A DNA stretch of 64,000 nucleotides from Sphingobacterium chuzhouense (GTDB taxonomy: Bacteria > Bacteroidota > Bacteroidia > Sphingobacteriales > Sphingobacteriaceae), in the NCBI RefSeq assembly GCF_014692525.1, contig NZ_JACNYL010000004.1, positions 280,205 through 344,204 of the forward strand, read 5' to 3'. Below are positions 54,509 to 63,927 of this stretch, piece after piece. The notes beneath the pieces are model-generated. The model saw only the letters and a list, made by a program, of their open reading frames with translations. It was not told where the DNA came from and ran no database searches. The translations under genes and the position numbers were made by a program. Numbering within the stretch: the first letter of the stretch is position 1; each line of letters begins with the position of its first letter.

Positions 54509-55840
54509 ATGAAGATTTGGCAGAAGAATATTGATGTGGATTCATTTGTAGAAGCGTTTACCGTAGGCAATGACAGGGAAATGGACTTACATTTAGCGGC
54601 AGCGGACGTGTTAGGATCGTTGGCACACACCCAAATGTTAAATAGTATAAACTTGATGAGTGATGAGGATCTGGATGTCGTTCAAAAAGAATTGAAGCAA
54701 ATCTATCGTGATATCTTAGCCGGAAATTTTGTGATCGAGGATTCGGTGGAAGATGTACATTCCCAAATAGAGATGTTGCTCACACAACGAGTAGGAGAAG
54801 CTGGAAAGAAAATCCACTCGGGAAGGTCTCGCAATGACCAGGTTCTGGTCGATCTCAAATTATATTTTCGTTCTGAGATACAACACTTGGTACAACAAAC
54901 GGATATACTCTTTCATAAACTTATCCAATTGAGTGAACAATATAGACAGGTATTGATTCCTGGTTATACACATTTACAGATTGCGATGCCCTCATCTTTC
55001 GGCCTATGGTTTGGAGCATACGCTGAAAGTCTGGTGGATGACTTGGAAGTGTTAAAAGCGGCATGGAAGGTGTGTAATAAAAATCCATTGGGTTCTGCTG
55101 CCGGATATGGTTCTTCATTCCCGCTTAACCGCAAATTGACGACTGAATTATTAGGTTTCGATGATTTGAACTATAATGTAGTCTATGCGCAAATGGGGCG
55201 AGGAAAAACAGAACGTATTTTAGCGCAGGGAATGAGTGCTATAGCGGCTACGTTAGCCAAGTTTGCGATGGACGTATGTCTGTTCATCAATCAAAATTTT
55301 GGCTTTATATCTTTCCCAGCTCATTTGACCACGGGATCTAGTATTATGCCACATAAGAAAAATCCGGATGTGTTTGAATTGATACGGTCGCGCTGTAACA
55401 AGATTCAGGCGCTACCAAACGAAATCGCGTTAATGACGACAAACCTGCCGTCGGGCTATCATCGGGATTTACAATTATTGAAAGAAAATCTTTTCCCTGC
55501 CTTCCAATCCTTGAGTGACTGTTTGGAAATTACGGCTTTTATGTTGGATCATATTTCGGTAAAAGAGCATATTTTGGATGATCCTAAATATGATTACTTG
55601 TTTAGTGTAGAAGTAGTAAACAATGCGGTGTTGCAGGGGGTGCCATTTCGAGAGGCTTATCGCCAGATAGGATCAGATATTGATAACGGAACATTTCAGC
55701 CCTCAAAAGAAGTACACCATACCCACGAGGGGAGTATAGGTAACCTTTGCAACGATGAAATTTCACGGATGTTTAATGAAGTGAAAGCTGAGTTCGGCTT
55801 TCAGAAAGTGGAGAAAGCTTTAGACTCACTTGTAAAGTAA
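54509..55840 (+). CDS. argH: Argininosuccinate lyase
   Basis: 443 residues. Signature GSSIMPHKKNPDVFELIR with the mobile loop serine, preceded by HSGRSRNDQV and TVGNDREMDLHLA. It releases arginine and fumarate in the last step of arginine synthesis. It is 33 kb from argG/argC and has its own promoter. The start KIWQKNIDVDSFVEAF is standard for Bacteroidota. Normal length. Confidence 0.97.
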   Translation: MKIWQKNIDVDSFVEAFTVGNDREMDLHLAAADVLGSLAHTQMLNSINLMSDEDLDVVQKELKQIYRDILAGNFVIEDSVEDVHSQIEMLLTQRVGEAGKKIHSGRSRNDQVLVDLKLYFRSEIQHLVQQTDILFHKLIQLSEQYRQVLIPGYTHLQIAMPSSFGLWFGAYAESLVDDLEVLKAAWKVCNKNPLGSAAGYGSSFPLNRKLTTELLGFDDLNYNVVYAQMGRGKTERILAQGMSAIAATLAKFAMDVCLFINQNFGFISFPAHLTTGSSIMPHKKNPDVFELIRSRCNKIQALPNEIALMTTNLPSGYHRDLQLLKENLFPAFQSLSDCLEITAFMLDHISVKEHILDDPKYDYLFSVEVVNNAVLQGVPFREAYRQIGSDIDNGTFQPSKEVHHTHEGSIGNLCNDEISRMFNEVKAEFGFQKVEKALDSLVK

Positions 55841-55853
55841 GCTAACACCATTA

Positions 55854-56921
55854 TTAAACTATCTGCTTTTTTACGGAAAATTTATATATCGTTTCCGATT
55901 CGAATACTTGTCCGGGTTCCAATATGACAGATGGAAACTGGGGATGGTTTGGGCTATCTGGGTAATGCTGTGTTTCGAAGCAGAACGCTGATCTCGACGA
56001 ATATTTACGATCCGATTTGCCGATATCTTCCGATAGGAAATTACCGGTATAGAGATGTACTCCCGGTTCCGTGGTGAACACTTCCAGGCGAATCCCTGAA
56101 TTCGGCGAATAGGCAGATGCGGCTGCTTCTGAAATCGGTTTTTGATTTACGAATGTATGGTCATAGCCATTGCCGCGTTTTAATTGCACGTCGTCTTTAT
56201 CGATATCTTGTGATATTTTCTTTGGCGAGCGAAAATCAAATGCGGTTCCATCTACCGATACTTCGCTATCCAATGGTATCTGATTTTCATCAATCGGCAG
56301 AAAATGGTCGGAGGGAAGATGTAAGATGTGGCTGAGCACATCGCCTTGCCCTTCACCATCTAAATTGAAATAGGCGTGATTAGTTAGATTGATGACTGTT
56401 TTTTTATCTGTCTCCGCTTTGTATTTTATAACAATTTCATTGTCTTCTGTCAATTCATAAGAGACGGTGACTTTTAAATTTCCAGGAAACCCTTCTTCGC
56501 CATCTGGTGAGACATAGCAAAAGTCTATTTTCTTTTTGAAGGATATGCGTCGGTCCCATACTTTGGAATGGAGGCCTGTAGGTCCGCCGTGTAAGCAGTT
56601 GCTGCCATTATTTTGCTGTAATGTATATTTTTTGCCGTCTAAATGAAAGCATCCATTGGCAATGCGATTTGCAAAACGCCCTACGGTTGCACCATGATAT
56701 TGTTCGTCAGCCTGTAGATATTCATGGATCGAATTGAATCCCAATACGACGTCCCGAAGATCTCCGGTCTTATCTGGAACTAAAACACTGACAATGCGTG
56801 CGCCATAATCTGTAAAGGCTACCTGCATCCCCATGCGATTTCTTAGGATGAACAAATGTGTTTTTTTACCGTCAATTTTGTATTCAAAATCTTGATAGTC
56901 CGGCAGTGAGTAGATAATCAT
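55854..56921 (-). CDS. galM: Aldose 1-epimerase (galactose mutarotase)
   Basis: 355 residues, beta-supersandwich. Conserved GRFANRIANG, LTNHAYFNLDG (catalytic His) and FETQHYPDSPNHP (catalytic Glu). No signal peptide, so cytoplasmic. It interconverts the anomers of glucose or galactose; the family has other substrates too. Convergent with argH (13 bp between). Divergent from the dGTPase gene. Confidence 0.93.
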   Translation of the reverse strand: MIIYSLPDYQDFEYKIDGKKTHLFILRNRMGMQVAFTDYGARIVSVLVPDKTGDLRDVVLGFNSIHEYLQADEQYHGATVGRFANRIANGCFHLDGKKYTLQQNNGSNCLHGGPTGLHSKVWDRRISFKKKIDFCYVSPDGEEGFPGNLKVTVSYELTEDNEIVIKYKAETDKKTVINLTNHAYFNLDGEGQGDVLSHILHLPSDHFLPIDENQIPLDSEVSVDGTAFDFRSPKKISQDIDKDDVQLKRGNGYDHTFVNQKPISEAAASAYSPNSGIRLEVFTTEPGVHLYTGNFLSEDIGKSDRKYSSRSAFCFETQHYPDSPNHPQFPSVILEPGQVFESETIYKFSVKKQIV

Positions 56922-57001
56922 GATATATAAGGGTTTACGCCATAAATATACGGAATAAGCTTGATAAGCTCAAACAAAGTAACTATATACTCAATAAACC
57001 T

Positions 57002-57009
57002 TATCTTTG
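57002..57009 (+). promoter_or_regulatory. dGTPase gene -7 box
   Basis: TATCTTTG fits TAnnTTTG, 26 bp before the start; no clear -33 element. Confidence 0.45.
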
Positions 57010-57035
57010 TTACCAAACGTAAACGTATACTTTAC

Positions 57036-58382
57036 ATGAATTGGAAACAGTTATTATCTGCGAAACGTTGGGGGTATGAGTACCGCGAAGTGAGTGACCA
57101 AATCGATGCGCGTTCGGAATTTCAACGGGATTATGATAGATTGATATTTTCTTCACCTTTTAGAAGATTGCAAAATAAAACACAGGTTTTCCCTTTGCCA
57201 GGAGCAGTTTTTGTACACAATAGACTAACTCATAGTTTGGAGGTAGCAAGCGTGGGACGATCGTTGGGACGTCTTTTTTATAATATTATGAAAAAGGAAA
57301 ACCCAAATATCGATCAAGAATATCCGTTTCTGCAAGAGGTTGGCAACATCGTTTCTGCGGCTTGTTTATCACACGATTTGGGTAATCCTGCCTTTGGACA
57401 CTCGGGTGAGGCGGCCATTTCGTCCTATTTTACGGAGGGTAAAGGACAAGAATATAAACAGCTTGTCAGTGCTGAAGAATGGGCTGACTTAACACACTTT
57501 GAAGGTAATGCCAATGCGTTGCGCATACTAACACATGCTTTCAACGGGAAAGACGAGAAAGGATTTGCTTTGACTTATGCAACGTTGGCGTCTATCGTCA
57601 AATACCCTTGCTCTGCCATTGACGGGCATAAGAAAAATAACCATCATCGTAAAAAATATGGTTATTTTGATACGGAAACAGGCGCATTTAGAAAAATTGC
57701 TGGAGAGTTGGGATTGAAAGCAGATCCAACAAACCCAGATGGTTATCTACGCCATCCATTGGTATACTTGGTAGAAGCTGCTGATGATATATGCTATAAT
57801 ATTATAGACTTGGAAGATGCCCATCATCTAAAAATACTTTCTTATGCGGAAGTAGAAGAGCTGTTATTGCCCCTTTGCGGAGGAGAAGATTTGCGAAACC
57901 GGCTCGATGGGCTAGCGGATACAGGCAGTCGTGTAGAACTCTTACGTGCTAAAGCAATTAATACTTTAATTCATGGCTGTGCGACGGTATTTGCGAAGAA
58001 TCAAGGTAAATTTTTGGCCGGTACATTTGAGAAGCCACTGATGGATGCATTGGATGATAGCATCGTGATGCAAATGAAGAAGATATCGGAAATATCTGTC
58101 GCTCGCATTTACAATGCGCCCACCGTAGTACAGATTGAAATAGCAGGTTTTAAGGTAATGAATGCGTTATTGGAAGAATTTATTCCTGCCTATTTAAAAG
58201 AAGATCAAGGTCACTTTGATAAAAAGATCGTCGCGATGATCCCCGAGCAGTTTCATACTGCGCAAACTGATACATATGCCAAGATTCGAACGGTACTGGA
58301 CTACGTATCAGGAATGACAGATATTTATGCGGTGGACTTATATCGGAAAATAAAAGGTATATCGATCCCCTCGTTGAAATAA
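57036..58382 (+). CDS. dgt: Deoxyguanosinetriphosphate triphosphohydrolase (HD domain)
   Basis: 448 residues from ATG 57036. The longer frame from 56961 begins before the promoter and is rejected. HD-domain metal residues: RLTHSLEVAS (His), SHDLGNPAFGHSGE (His-Asp) and, later, YLVEAADDICYNIIDLED (Asp). It splits dNTPs, chiefly dGTP, to the nucleoside and triphosphate, affecting dNTP pools. A longer class than the ~370-aa form; the family also includes SAMHD1 relatives. topB begins 18 bp later, so cotranscription is likely. Confidence 0.93.
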   Translation: MNWKQLLSAKRWGYEYREVSDQIDARSEFQRDYDRLIFSSPFRRLQNKTQVFPLPGAVFVHNRLTHSLEVASVGRSLGRLFYNIMKKENPNIDQEYPFLQEVGNIVSAACLSHDLGNPAFGHSGEAAISSYFTEGKGQEYKQLVSAEEWADLTHFEGNANALRILTHAFNGKDEKGFALTYATLASIVKYPCSAIDGHKKNNHHRKKYGYFDTETGAFRKIAGELGLKADPTNPDGYLRHPLVYLVEAADDICYNIIDLEDAHHLKILSYAEVEELLLPLCGGEDLRNRLDGLADTGSRVELLRAKAINTLIHGCATVFAKNQGKFLAGTFEKPLMDALDDSIVMQMKKISEISVARIYNAPTVVQIEIAGFKVMNALLEEFIPAYLKEDQGHFDKKIVAMIPEQFHTAQTDTYAKIRTVLDYVSGMTDIYAVDLYRKIKGISIPSLK

Positions 58383-58400
58383 ATTTAACGGTATAGTTTG

Positions 58401-60518
58401 ATGAAAGTTGTTATAGCGGAAAAACCATCTGTAGCTAGGGATTTGGCTCGTGTGATGGGGGCAAAGGAAGTGAAAGATGGATACATTACAGGTAATGGTT
58501 ATGCTTTTACATATGCTTTTGGCCATCTGATACAATTGTGTACACCACAGGCGTACGGTTACCCTACATGGACAGTGTCTAATCTGCCGATTATACCATC
58601 TGAATTTCGTTTGGAAGTAAAGAAAATAAAAAGGGATGGGAAGCAGATAGATGATGCTGGGGCGAGTAAGCAATTGAATACGATTAAGGAATTAATTGCG
58701 CAGGCGGAGGAGATTATCGTGGCAACGGACGCCGGGCGTGAGGGAGAGTTGATTTTTCGGAATATATACTATTATCTCCAAGCAGAAGTACCATTTAAAA
58801 GACTTTGGATTTCTTCCCAGACAGATAGGGCCATAAAAGAAGGGTTTGCTAATCTGAAAGACGGAACGGAATACGATAGTCTTTATATGTCTGCTAAATC
58901 ACGCGCGGAATCGGATTGGTTGATTGGGATAAACGCCACACAAGCATTGACATTGGCAGCGGGAAACAGGGGGCTCTTATCTTTAGGGCGGGTACAAACA
59001 CCCACTTTAGCGATGATTTGTTCCCGATATATGGAGAACAAGAATTTTAAGCCGCAAGCTTTCTACAAAATACAGGCAGGTTTCGAAAAAGATAATATCA
59101 GGTTTAAGGCAACCTCTACTAAAATAGATAAAAAGGAGGAGGCAGAAACGGCTATAGGAAACCTCGCTGTGGGAACGGAGGCTAAAGTAATTAAAGTAGA
59201 GGCTAAGGAAACGAAAGAACAGCCGCCTTTGCTATTTGATTTGACATCGCTGCAGCAGGATGCCAATAAAAAATATGGATATTCGGCTGATCAGACATTG
59301 AGTATTGCGCAGACGTTGTATGAGAATAAAGTGATTACATATCCGCGTACAGGATCTCGTTATATCGGGGAAGATGTTTTTGAAAATATAGCGGAACTTT
59401 TTCAGCATCTTGCCCATACCGCGGACGAAGAAATTGCAGCGATAAGCCGTAACCTAATCGGCGCGAAATTAAATAAAAGATCGGTTGATGATAAGAAAGT
59501 GACAGACCACCACGCTTTGTTGGTGACGGAGGAAAAACCCGGGCCATTGCGCAAAGAACAACAGCATATTTATAATATGATTGCAAAGCGTATGGTAGAG
59601 AGTTTCTCGGATGTGTGCTTGAAAGATATTACAACCGTCACGATCGACGCGAAAGGGATAGAGTTGATAGCGAAAGGAACGGTTATTAAACAATATGGCT
59701 GGCGTCTATCTGCTGAGCAGGTTGATTTACCCGATGATGACAAGAATATAGATGATCAAGATAATGAAAATGCGCAGTTGCCGAAGTTAGCAGCGGAAGA
59801 ATCGCTTGAGATTTTGTCGTTGGAATTAGCGGAGCGTTTTACCAAAGCAAAACCTATACATACAGAAGCATCACTCTTGAAAGCGATGGAAACTTCTGGT
59901 AAAGAAATAGAGGATGACGAAATGCGGCAGGCTATGAAGGATTGCGGTCTCGGTACACCGGCTACCCGGGCAGCAACTATAGAAACACTTTTTCAACGGG
60001 AGTATATCAAGCGTGAGAAAAAGAAACTCATACCTACAGAAAAAGGAATTGCAGTTTATCAGCTAATCAAAGATCGTTCGATAGCGAAAGTTACATTGAC
60101 TGGAAAGTGGGAGCAGAAACTCGAAGAAATGCGTGCCAATAAAGTGTCTTATGCTGTTTTTATGAAGCATATCAAGGATTATACCGTGAAAATCACGAAA
60201 GAGCTGCTTCAATTGCGCGTGGCTATACAACAGGAGGAAATAAAGCCGCAGCAAAAGGGAAAAATAAAGTGCCCGAAATGCGTCTCAGGGAATATGCTTT
60301 TGTTTGATAAGGTAGCACAATGTGACCATTACGCCAGAGGTTGTGATTTTAAGATTTGGCGTACATTAAATGGGGTGTTTCTAGAGGAAAGAGAAATGAA
60401 AAGTCTACTGGAAAAGGGGAAGACCTCTATATTGAAAGGGGTGAAAAACAAAGATGGTCAATCTATTGATGCGGCACTCGTTTTTAAAGATTTTAAAGTC
60501 AGTCTAGACGATGCGTGA
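58401..60518 (+). CDS. topB: DNA topoisomerase III
   Basis: 705 residues from ATG 58401 (a TTG three bases earlier is possible). TOPRIM part at the start (VIAEKPSVARDLARVMG, ATDAGREGELIF), type IA core with active Tyr314 in ITYPRTGSRYI, and a C-terminal zinc-ribbon-like stretch with CPKC and CDHYARGC. It relaxes and decatenates DNA using single-strand passage. Follows the dGTPase gene. Accessory copies of topB occur on mobile elements, but nothing mobile is seen around it. Confidence 0.96.
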   Translation: MKVVIAEKPSVARDLARVMGAKEVKDGYITGNGYAFTYAFGHLIQLCTPQAYGYPTWTVSNLPIIPSEFRLEVKKIKRDGKQIDDAGASKQLNTIKELIAQAEEIIVATDAGREGELIFRNIYYYLQAEVPFKRLWISSQTDRAIKEGFANLKDGTEYDSLYMSAKSRAESDWLIGINATQALTLAAGNRGLLSLGRVQTPTLAMICSRYMENKNFKPQAFYKIQAGFEKDNIRFKATSTKIDKKEEAETAIGNLAVGTEAKVIKVEAKETKEQPPLLFDLTSLQQDANKKYGYSADQTLSIAQTLYENKVITYPRTGSRYIGEDVFENIAELFQHLAHTADEEIAAISRNLIGAKLNKRSVDDKKVTDHHALLVTEEKPGPLRKEQQHIYNMIAKRMVESFSDVCLKDITTVTIDAKGIELIAKGTVIKQYGWRLSAEQVDLPDDDKNIDDQDNENAQLPKLAAEESLEILSLELAERFTKAKPIHTEASLLKAMETSGKEIEDDEMRQAMKDCGLGTPATRAATIETLFQREYIKREKKKLIPTEKGIAVYQLIKDRSIAKVTLTGKWEQKLEEMRANKVSYAVFMKHIKDYTVKITKELLQLRVAIQQEEIKPQQKGKIKCPKCVSGNMLLFDKVAQCDHYARGCDFKIWRTLNGVFLEEREMKSLLEKGKTSILKGVKNKDGQSIDAALVFKDFKVSLDDA

Positions 60519-60522
60519 TGAA

Positions 60523-61782
60523 TCACAATTTACGTTTCCCTAGTGCTTCATTCAACATATCTGTATCGATTTCTTTTTCCCATTTGGCCATAATAAATGC
60601 AGCAGAAGTATTTCCGATGATGTTGGTCAGCGCACGAGCTTCGCTCATAAAACGATCTATTCCGAATACGATGGCAATGGATTCTACAGGGATATGTCCC
60701 ACGATAGGTAAGGTGGCGGCTAAGATAACAAAACCGCTCCCTGTGACACCGGCTGCCCCATTAGAGGTGAAGGTCAGTATAAAAAGAAGAAATAATTGTT
60801 CATTCCAGCTCATGGGTTGACCAATGGCTTGAGATAAAAAAATCGCTGCCATCGTTAGATAAATAGCAGTTCCATCTAAGTTGAAAGAATAGCCAGTGGG
60901 AATGACAAGTCGTACGAGTGGTTTGCTACAACCAGCTCGCTCTAGTTTTTCCATGATGGCAGGCAGAACAGATTCCGATGACGATGTACCTAGTACAATC
61001 AACAGCTCTTCTTTAATATATACTAATACACGCCATATACTAATTTTATAACGCCACAATAAAATACCTAAAAAAATAAAGATGTAAATTAGGCAAGCTA
61101 CATAAAACCATAACATCATTAAACCTAACGATTTTAGAATGCCTACACCGTATTGCCCCACGGTAAATCCGATAGCGCCCATTGCACCTATTGGTGCCAC
61201 TTTCATAATCATTTTAATCACGAGGAAAATTCCGTCAAGAAAAGATTGCATTACGCGCTTAACGGGCTCGGCACGTTCTCCCATTTTGGCGAAAGCGAAG
61301 CCTAACAAGATGGCAAAGAAAAGGACTTGTAATATATTCCCTTCAGAAAGAGAGCCAATGACGTTGTTGGGGATGATATCGAGTAGAAATTGTACGACGC
61401 CTTTCTGTTTTTCGCCTTCCTCGATATAGGTACTGACTTCAGAGGTGTCCAATTTGGCTACGTCTATGTTCATACCCCCTCCTGGATTGGCAAGGTTTAC
61501 AACCGCCATCGCAATAAACATTGCGCCAAAGGTTGTCAGTTGGAAATAAACCATAGATTTGACACCCAATTTCCCTACTTTTTTGATATCCTCCATGCCG
61601 GCAATACCCAGCACAATGCTACAGAAAATCAGTGGCGCGATGATCATCTTGATTAACTTGAGAAACCCATCACCAAATGGTTTTAATGCAATGCCCAGTC
61701 CAGGGTAAAAATGGCCTAACGCCACACCGATAAGAATAGCTATAATTACTTGGAAATAAAGCAGGCTGAAAAGTTTTTTCAT
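60523..61782 (-). CDS. Dicarboxylate/amino acid:cation symporter
   Basis: 419 residues with about eight helices and two re-entrant hairpins. HP1 carries SSSESVLPAIMEKLERAG, TM7 the motif NLDGTAIY and HP2 TSNGAAGVTGSGF, all typical of the GltP/DctA family. It takes up glutamate, aspartate or C4-dicarboxylates with H+ or Na+. Which of these cannot be told. Convergent with topB at 5 bp spacing. Confidence 0.94.
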   Translation of the reverse strand: MKKLFSLLYFQVIIAILIGVALGHFYPGLGIALKPFGDGFLKLIKMIIAPLIFCSIVLGIAGMEDIKKVGKLGVKSMVYFQLTTFGAMFIAMAVVNLANPGGGMNIDVAKLDTSEVSTYIEEGEKQKGVVQFLLDIIPNNVIGSLSEGNILQVLFFAILLGFAFAKMGERAEPVKRVMQSFLDGIFLVIKMIMKVAPIGAMGAIGFTVGQYGVGILKSLGLMMLWFYVACLIYIFIFLGILLWRYKISIWRVLVYIKEELLIVLGTSSSESVLPAIMEKLERAGCSKPLVRLVIPTGYSFNLDGTAIYLTMAAIFLSQAIGQPMSWNEQLFLLFILTFTSNGAAGVTGSGFVILAATLPIVGHIPVESIAIVFGIDRFMSEARALTNIIGNTSAAFIMAKWEKEIDTDMLNEALGKRKL

Positions 61783-61960
61783 GCAGAGTTTAATTTGTGC
61801 ATTTGATTAGCATTCGGCGCAAACCTAAATAAATTCATTATAATATGCAATTTAATTGCGCATAATATAGAATGGATTTGTTTCGCTCTCCTCTGCCATC
61901 AAGGGCTATTTTATAGAGGAAATATATATAAAAAAGACAAAAAACAAACTTCAAAACCCT

Positions 61961-61968
61961 ACCTTTGT
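61961..61968 (+). promoter_or_regulatory. -7 box very close to the start of the 327-residue gene
   Basis: TACCTTTG lies only 7 bp before ATG 61976, which would place the transcript start at or near the ATG. Confidence 0.4.
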
Positions 61969-61975
61969 TTTCGTT

Positions 61976-62959
61976 ATGGCATCAAGACTTTATAATCCAT
62001 TCATTTCATTCAAATTCGATAATCAAACATGTTTTTTGACGGGAGAAATGCTTCGGTCACCGGAGGAGCAAGTTCAGGTATTTCCTGTTTGGATGATGCG
62101 AGCGTTTGACCTGGAAGAAAAACCGTTCAAAATGTTGGATGAAAATATCGTGACCTATAAGTCGCTAAAACTACCTTGTTCTATACAGGTTGCTCAATCT
62201 TTTGAACAGGTAGAAGACGAAGTGGAAAAAGCCATGAAAGTAGGTTATGACGAAGTGAAGGGGCTCAATGAACGTGTATTGTTTCAGTGGATTGGAAAAA
62301 TTTTGTATGGCGTTGTTTTCAACGAGATACAGGCGGGAATTCGACAAGCGGTACTTAGTGGAGAAGAGATGAATTTTTCTCAAGCGTTGGTGCATAAATT
62401 CCGGAATCTACACTTTATGTTGCAATCGCTTGTTGTGCCTATGGAATTCGAACACGTTAATCCATTTAATATACAGGTGTTCCCTGTTGATAGCGCACCG
62501 GAGACCTTTTTATACCGCGATGAAATCAATACGTTGATTTTTTCTTTACGTATGAAGGATTTTGCTGTTATCGCCACTTTACAGGATAACGGCACGAATG
62601 CTATTTATCACGAAGACATTTTGAACCATGTAAAAGAGCATATTTTACATCCTATACAATTCGAAGAAATTTGTGCTCGGTATTTTTATTCCGCTTATTT
62701 GTTTAATCGTCTTCCGGAATATACCTATATGGAGACCCCTGAAAAGGTCTATATAGAGCCCATGCCATTAAATGATTGGACATTGAAGCCAATTTTTGAT
62801 AATTGGCAGGTCAAAACATACGGGCAAGTGCTAGAAAATTTTTGGAAACCATGGGGTTATACGCTTTTTGAAATTATCAAGAATCCGGAGAAACCTATGT
62901 CATTTCTCTTTGATAATGAGGGAAATCTTCCAAAAATTGTAGATTTGGCGAAGGCATAA
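61976..62959 (+). CDS. Conserved hypothetical protein
   Basis: 327 residues, no signal peptide or membrane segment. The N-terminal FKFDNQTCFLTGEML holds a lone Cys-Phe-Leu-Thr-Gly motif seen in the first half of some HNH-like or zinc-knuckle proteins, but no matching second half is seen. The rest is mixed helix and strand. It appears to be a cytoplasmic protein found in Sphingobacteria; I do not recognise its function. The next gene follows after 42 bp. Confidence 0.75.
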   Translation: MASRLYNPFISFKFDNQTCFLTGEMLRSPEEQVQVFPVWMMRAFDLEEKPFKMLDENIVTYKSLKLPCSIQVAQSFEQVEDEVEKAMKVGYDEVKGLNERVLFQWIGKILYGVVFNEIQAGIRQAVLSGEEMNFSQALVHKFRNLHFMLQSLVVPMEFEHVNPFNIQVFPVDSAPETFLYRDEINTLIFSLRMKDFAVIATLQDNGTNAIYHEDILNHVKEHILHPIQFEEICARYFYSAYLFNRLPEYTYMETPEKVYIEPMPLNDWTLKPIFDNWQVKTYGQVLENFWKPWGYTLFEIIKNPEKPMSFLFDNEGNLPKIVDLAKA

Positions 62960-63001
62960 ATTTTATGTAATTTTAAGTAAACAAAGAAAGAAGGAGGAGT
63001 T

Positions 63002-63418
63002 ATGAGGTATTGGTTGTTTGCTTTCCTGTTAAGCGGTGTATTTGGAACATTGTCTGCGCAAGCGCCCAAAGATTCTCTTATTGTCTATGATGTGGATAGG
63101 TATGCGCAATTTAATGGAGGGGTCACGGGCTGGAATCGTTTTGTGCGGGAGAACCTTGATATTCGTGATATTGTAAGTTCGATAGACAGTACAACATATG
63201 TGGACTACGGTCTTAAACAAACAGCTATAATGGAATTTACCGTATGTGAGGATGGAATTGTTTGTGATATTGAAATTGTAAATAGAAATAAAATAAGTCC
63301 AGAGTTTGTCGAAGAAGCTTTACGTGTGATGAAAAAATCACCAAAATGGATGCCTGCACTCAAAAATGGAAAGCCTGTTCGTACGCGATTTAAACAATCC
63401 ATCGTTGCTATTCTATAA
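63002..63418 (+). CDS. Exported TonB C-terminal-domain-like protein
   Basis: 138 residues with a signal peptide (LFAFLLSGVFGTLSAQ). The mature part (~50-138) shows the TonB_C pattern: a segment of strand-turn-strand (MEFTVCEDGIVCDIEIVN), then EFVEEALRVMKKSPKWMPALKNGKPVRTRFKQSI. Without the membrane helix of TonB it may be a soluble periplasmic relative. It is the last gene before the rRNA leader. Confidence 0.8.
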   Translation: MRYWLFAFLLSGVFGTLSAQAPKDSLIVYDVDRYAQFNGGVTGWNRFVRENLDIRDIVSSIDSTTYVDYGLKQTAIMEFTVCEDGIVCDIEIVNRNKISPEFVEEALRVMKKSPKWMPALKNGKPVRTRFKQSIVAIL

Positions 63419-63530
63419 ACTTTAATCTCCTTTTGGGCTTCACACTACTCCGCTCCGCTTCTTTAGAGAAAAAATATCGATCACGTTTCCAGCGTCTTGC
63501 GGTTTTTTTTTGGCAAAAGTGTTGCGGGTC
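63419..63530. other. Gap before rRNA promoters
   Basis: GC-richer than other intergenic DNA here. I see no gene; small ORFs in this area are not supported. Confidence 0.4.
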
Positions 63531-63561
63531 TTGGAGCGTACGGATAAAGTTTCTACCTTTG
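63531..63561 (+). promoter_or_regulatory. rRNA operon promoter P1
   Basis: TTG (63531-63533), 20 bp, TACCTTTG (63554-63561), a full match to the Bacteroidota consensus. Confidence 0.75.
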
Positions 63562-63648
63562 CACCACTCCGCGAGGGAGGTTGCGCCATACGGCGGGCAG
63601 GGATCTGCCGGCCGGGGGCAAAAGGGGGAGAAAAAAAAATAATTTTTT

Positions 63649-63679
63649 TTTGTTTTTTAGAAAAACTTTCCTACCTTTG
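63649..63679 (+). promoter_or_regulatory. rRNA operon promoter P2
   Basis: TTTG (63649-63652), 19 bp, TACCTTTG (63672-63679). With P1 it forms a tandem pair 118 bp apart with identical -7 boxes. Confidence 0.8.
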
Positions 63680-63927
63680 CAGTCCCTTCGGAAACGGGGG
63701 CGAAACAAAAGAAGTACAGTCCGGCCACTTCGGTGGCAAGATGATAGGGCCGAAGCGCGAAGCGGGGGCGAGAGAAGTTCTTTAAAGAGATGATCATGTA
63801 GCGCAGCGGTACCCCTTAGGGGGGAAGCTGTAAAGAATTACAATTTTTCCGGTCCGGGCCGTACAGTACAATCATACTGACGATCCGGTCACAGAAGAAG
63901 ATGACCGGGGTCATTTTTCATTTTTAC
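63680..63927 (+). other. 16S rRNA leader
   Basis: GC-rich leader with GAAGTTCTTTAAAGAG (63774-63789), which resembles the rRNA boxA-like antitermination/processing region; small ORFs here are not genes. Confidence 0.6.

Noticed and set aside
56961..57035. Longer start for the dGTPase
   Set aside because: The -7 box TATCTTTG at 57002 lies inside it; the family start MNWKQLL fits 57036.
58401..60518. topB as part of an integrative element
   Set aside because: Neighbours are housekeeping genes; no integrase, relaxase or tra gene is present.
63433..63793. Three overlapping ORFs of 69-91 residues before 16S
   Set aside because: They lie across rRNA promoters and leader; the Gly/Arg/Lys-rich products reflect GC-rich DNA.
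63680..63927. tRNA gene in the rRNA leader
   Set aside because: No cloverleaf with a T-arm GTTCRA motif could be drawn.
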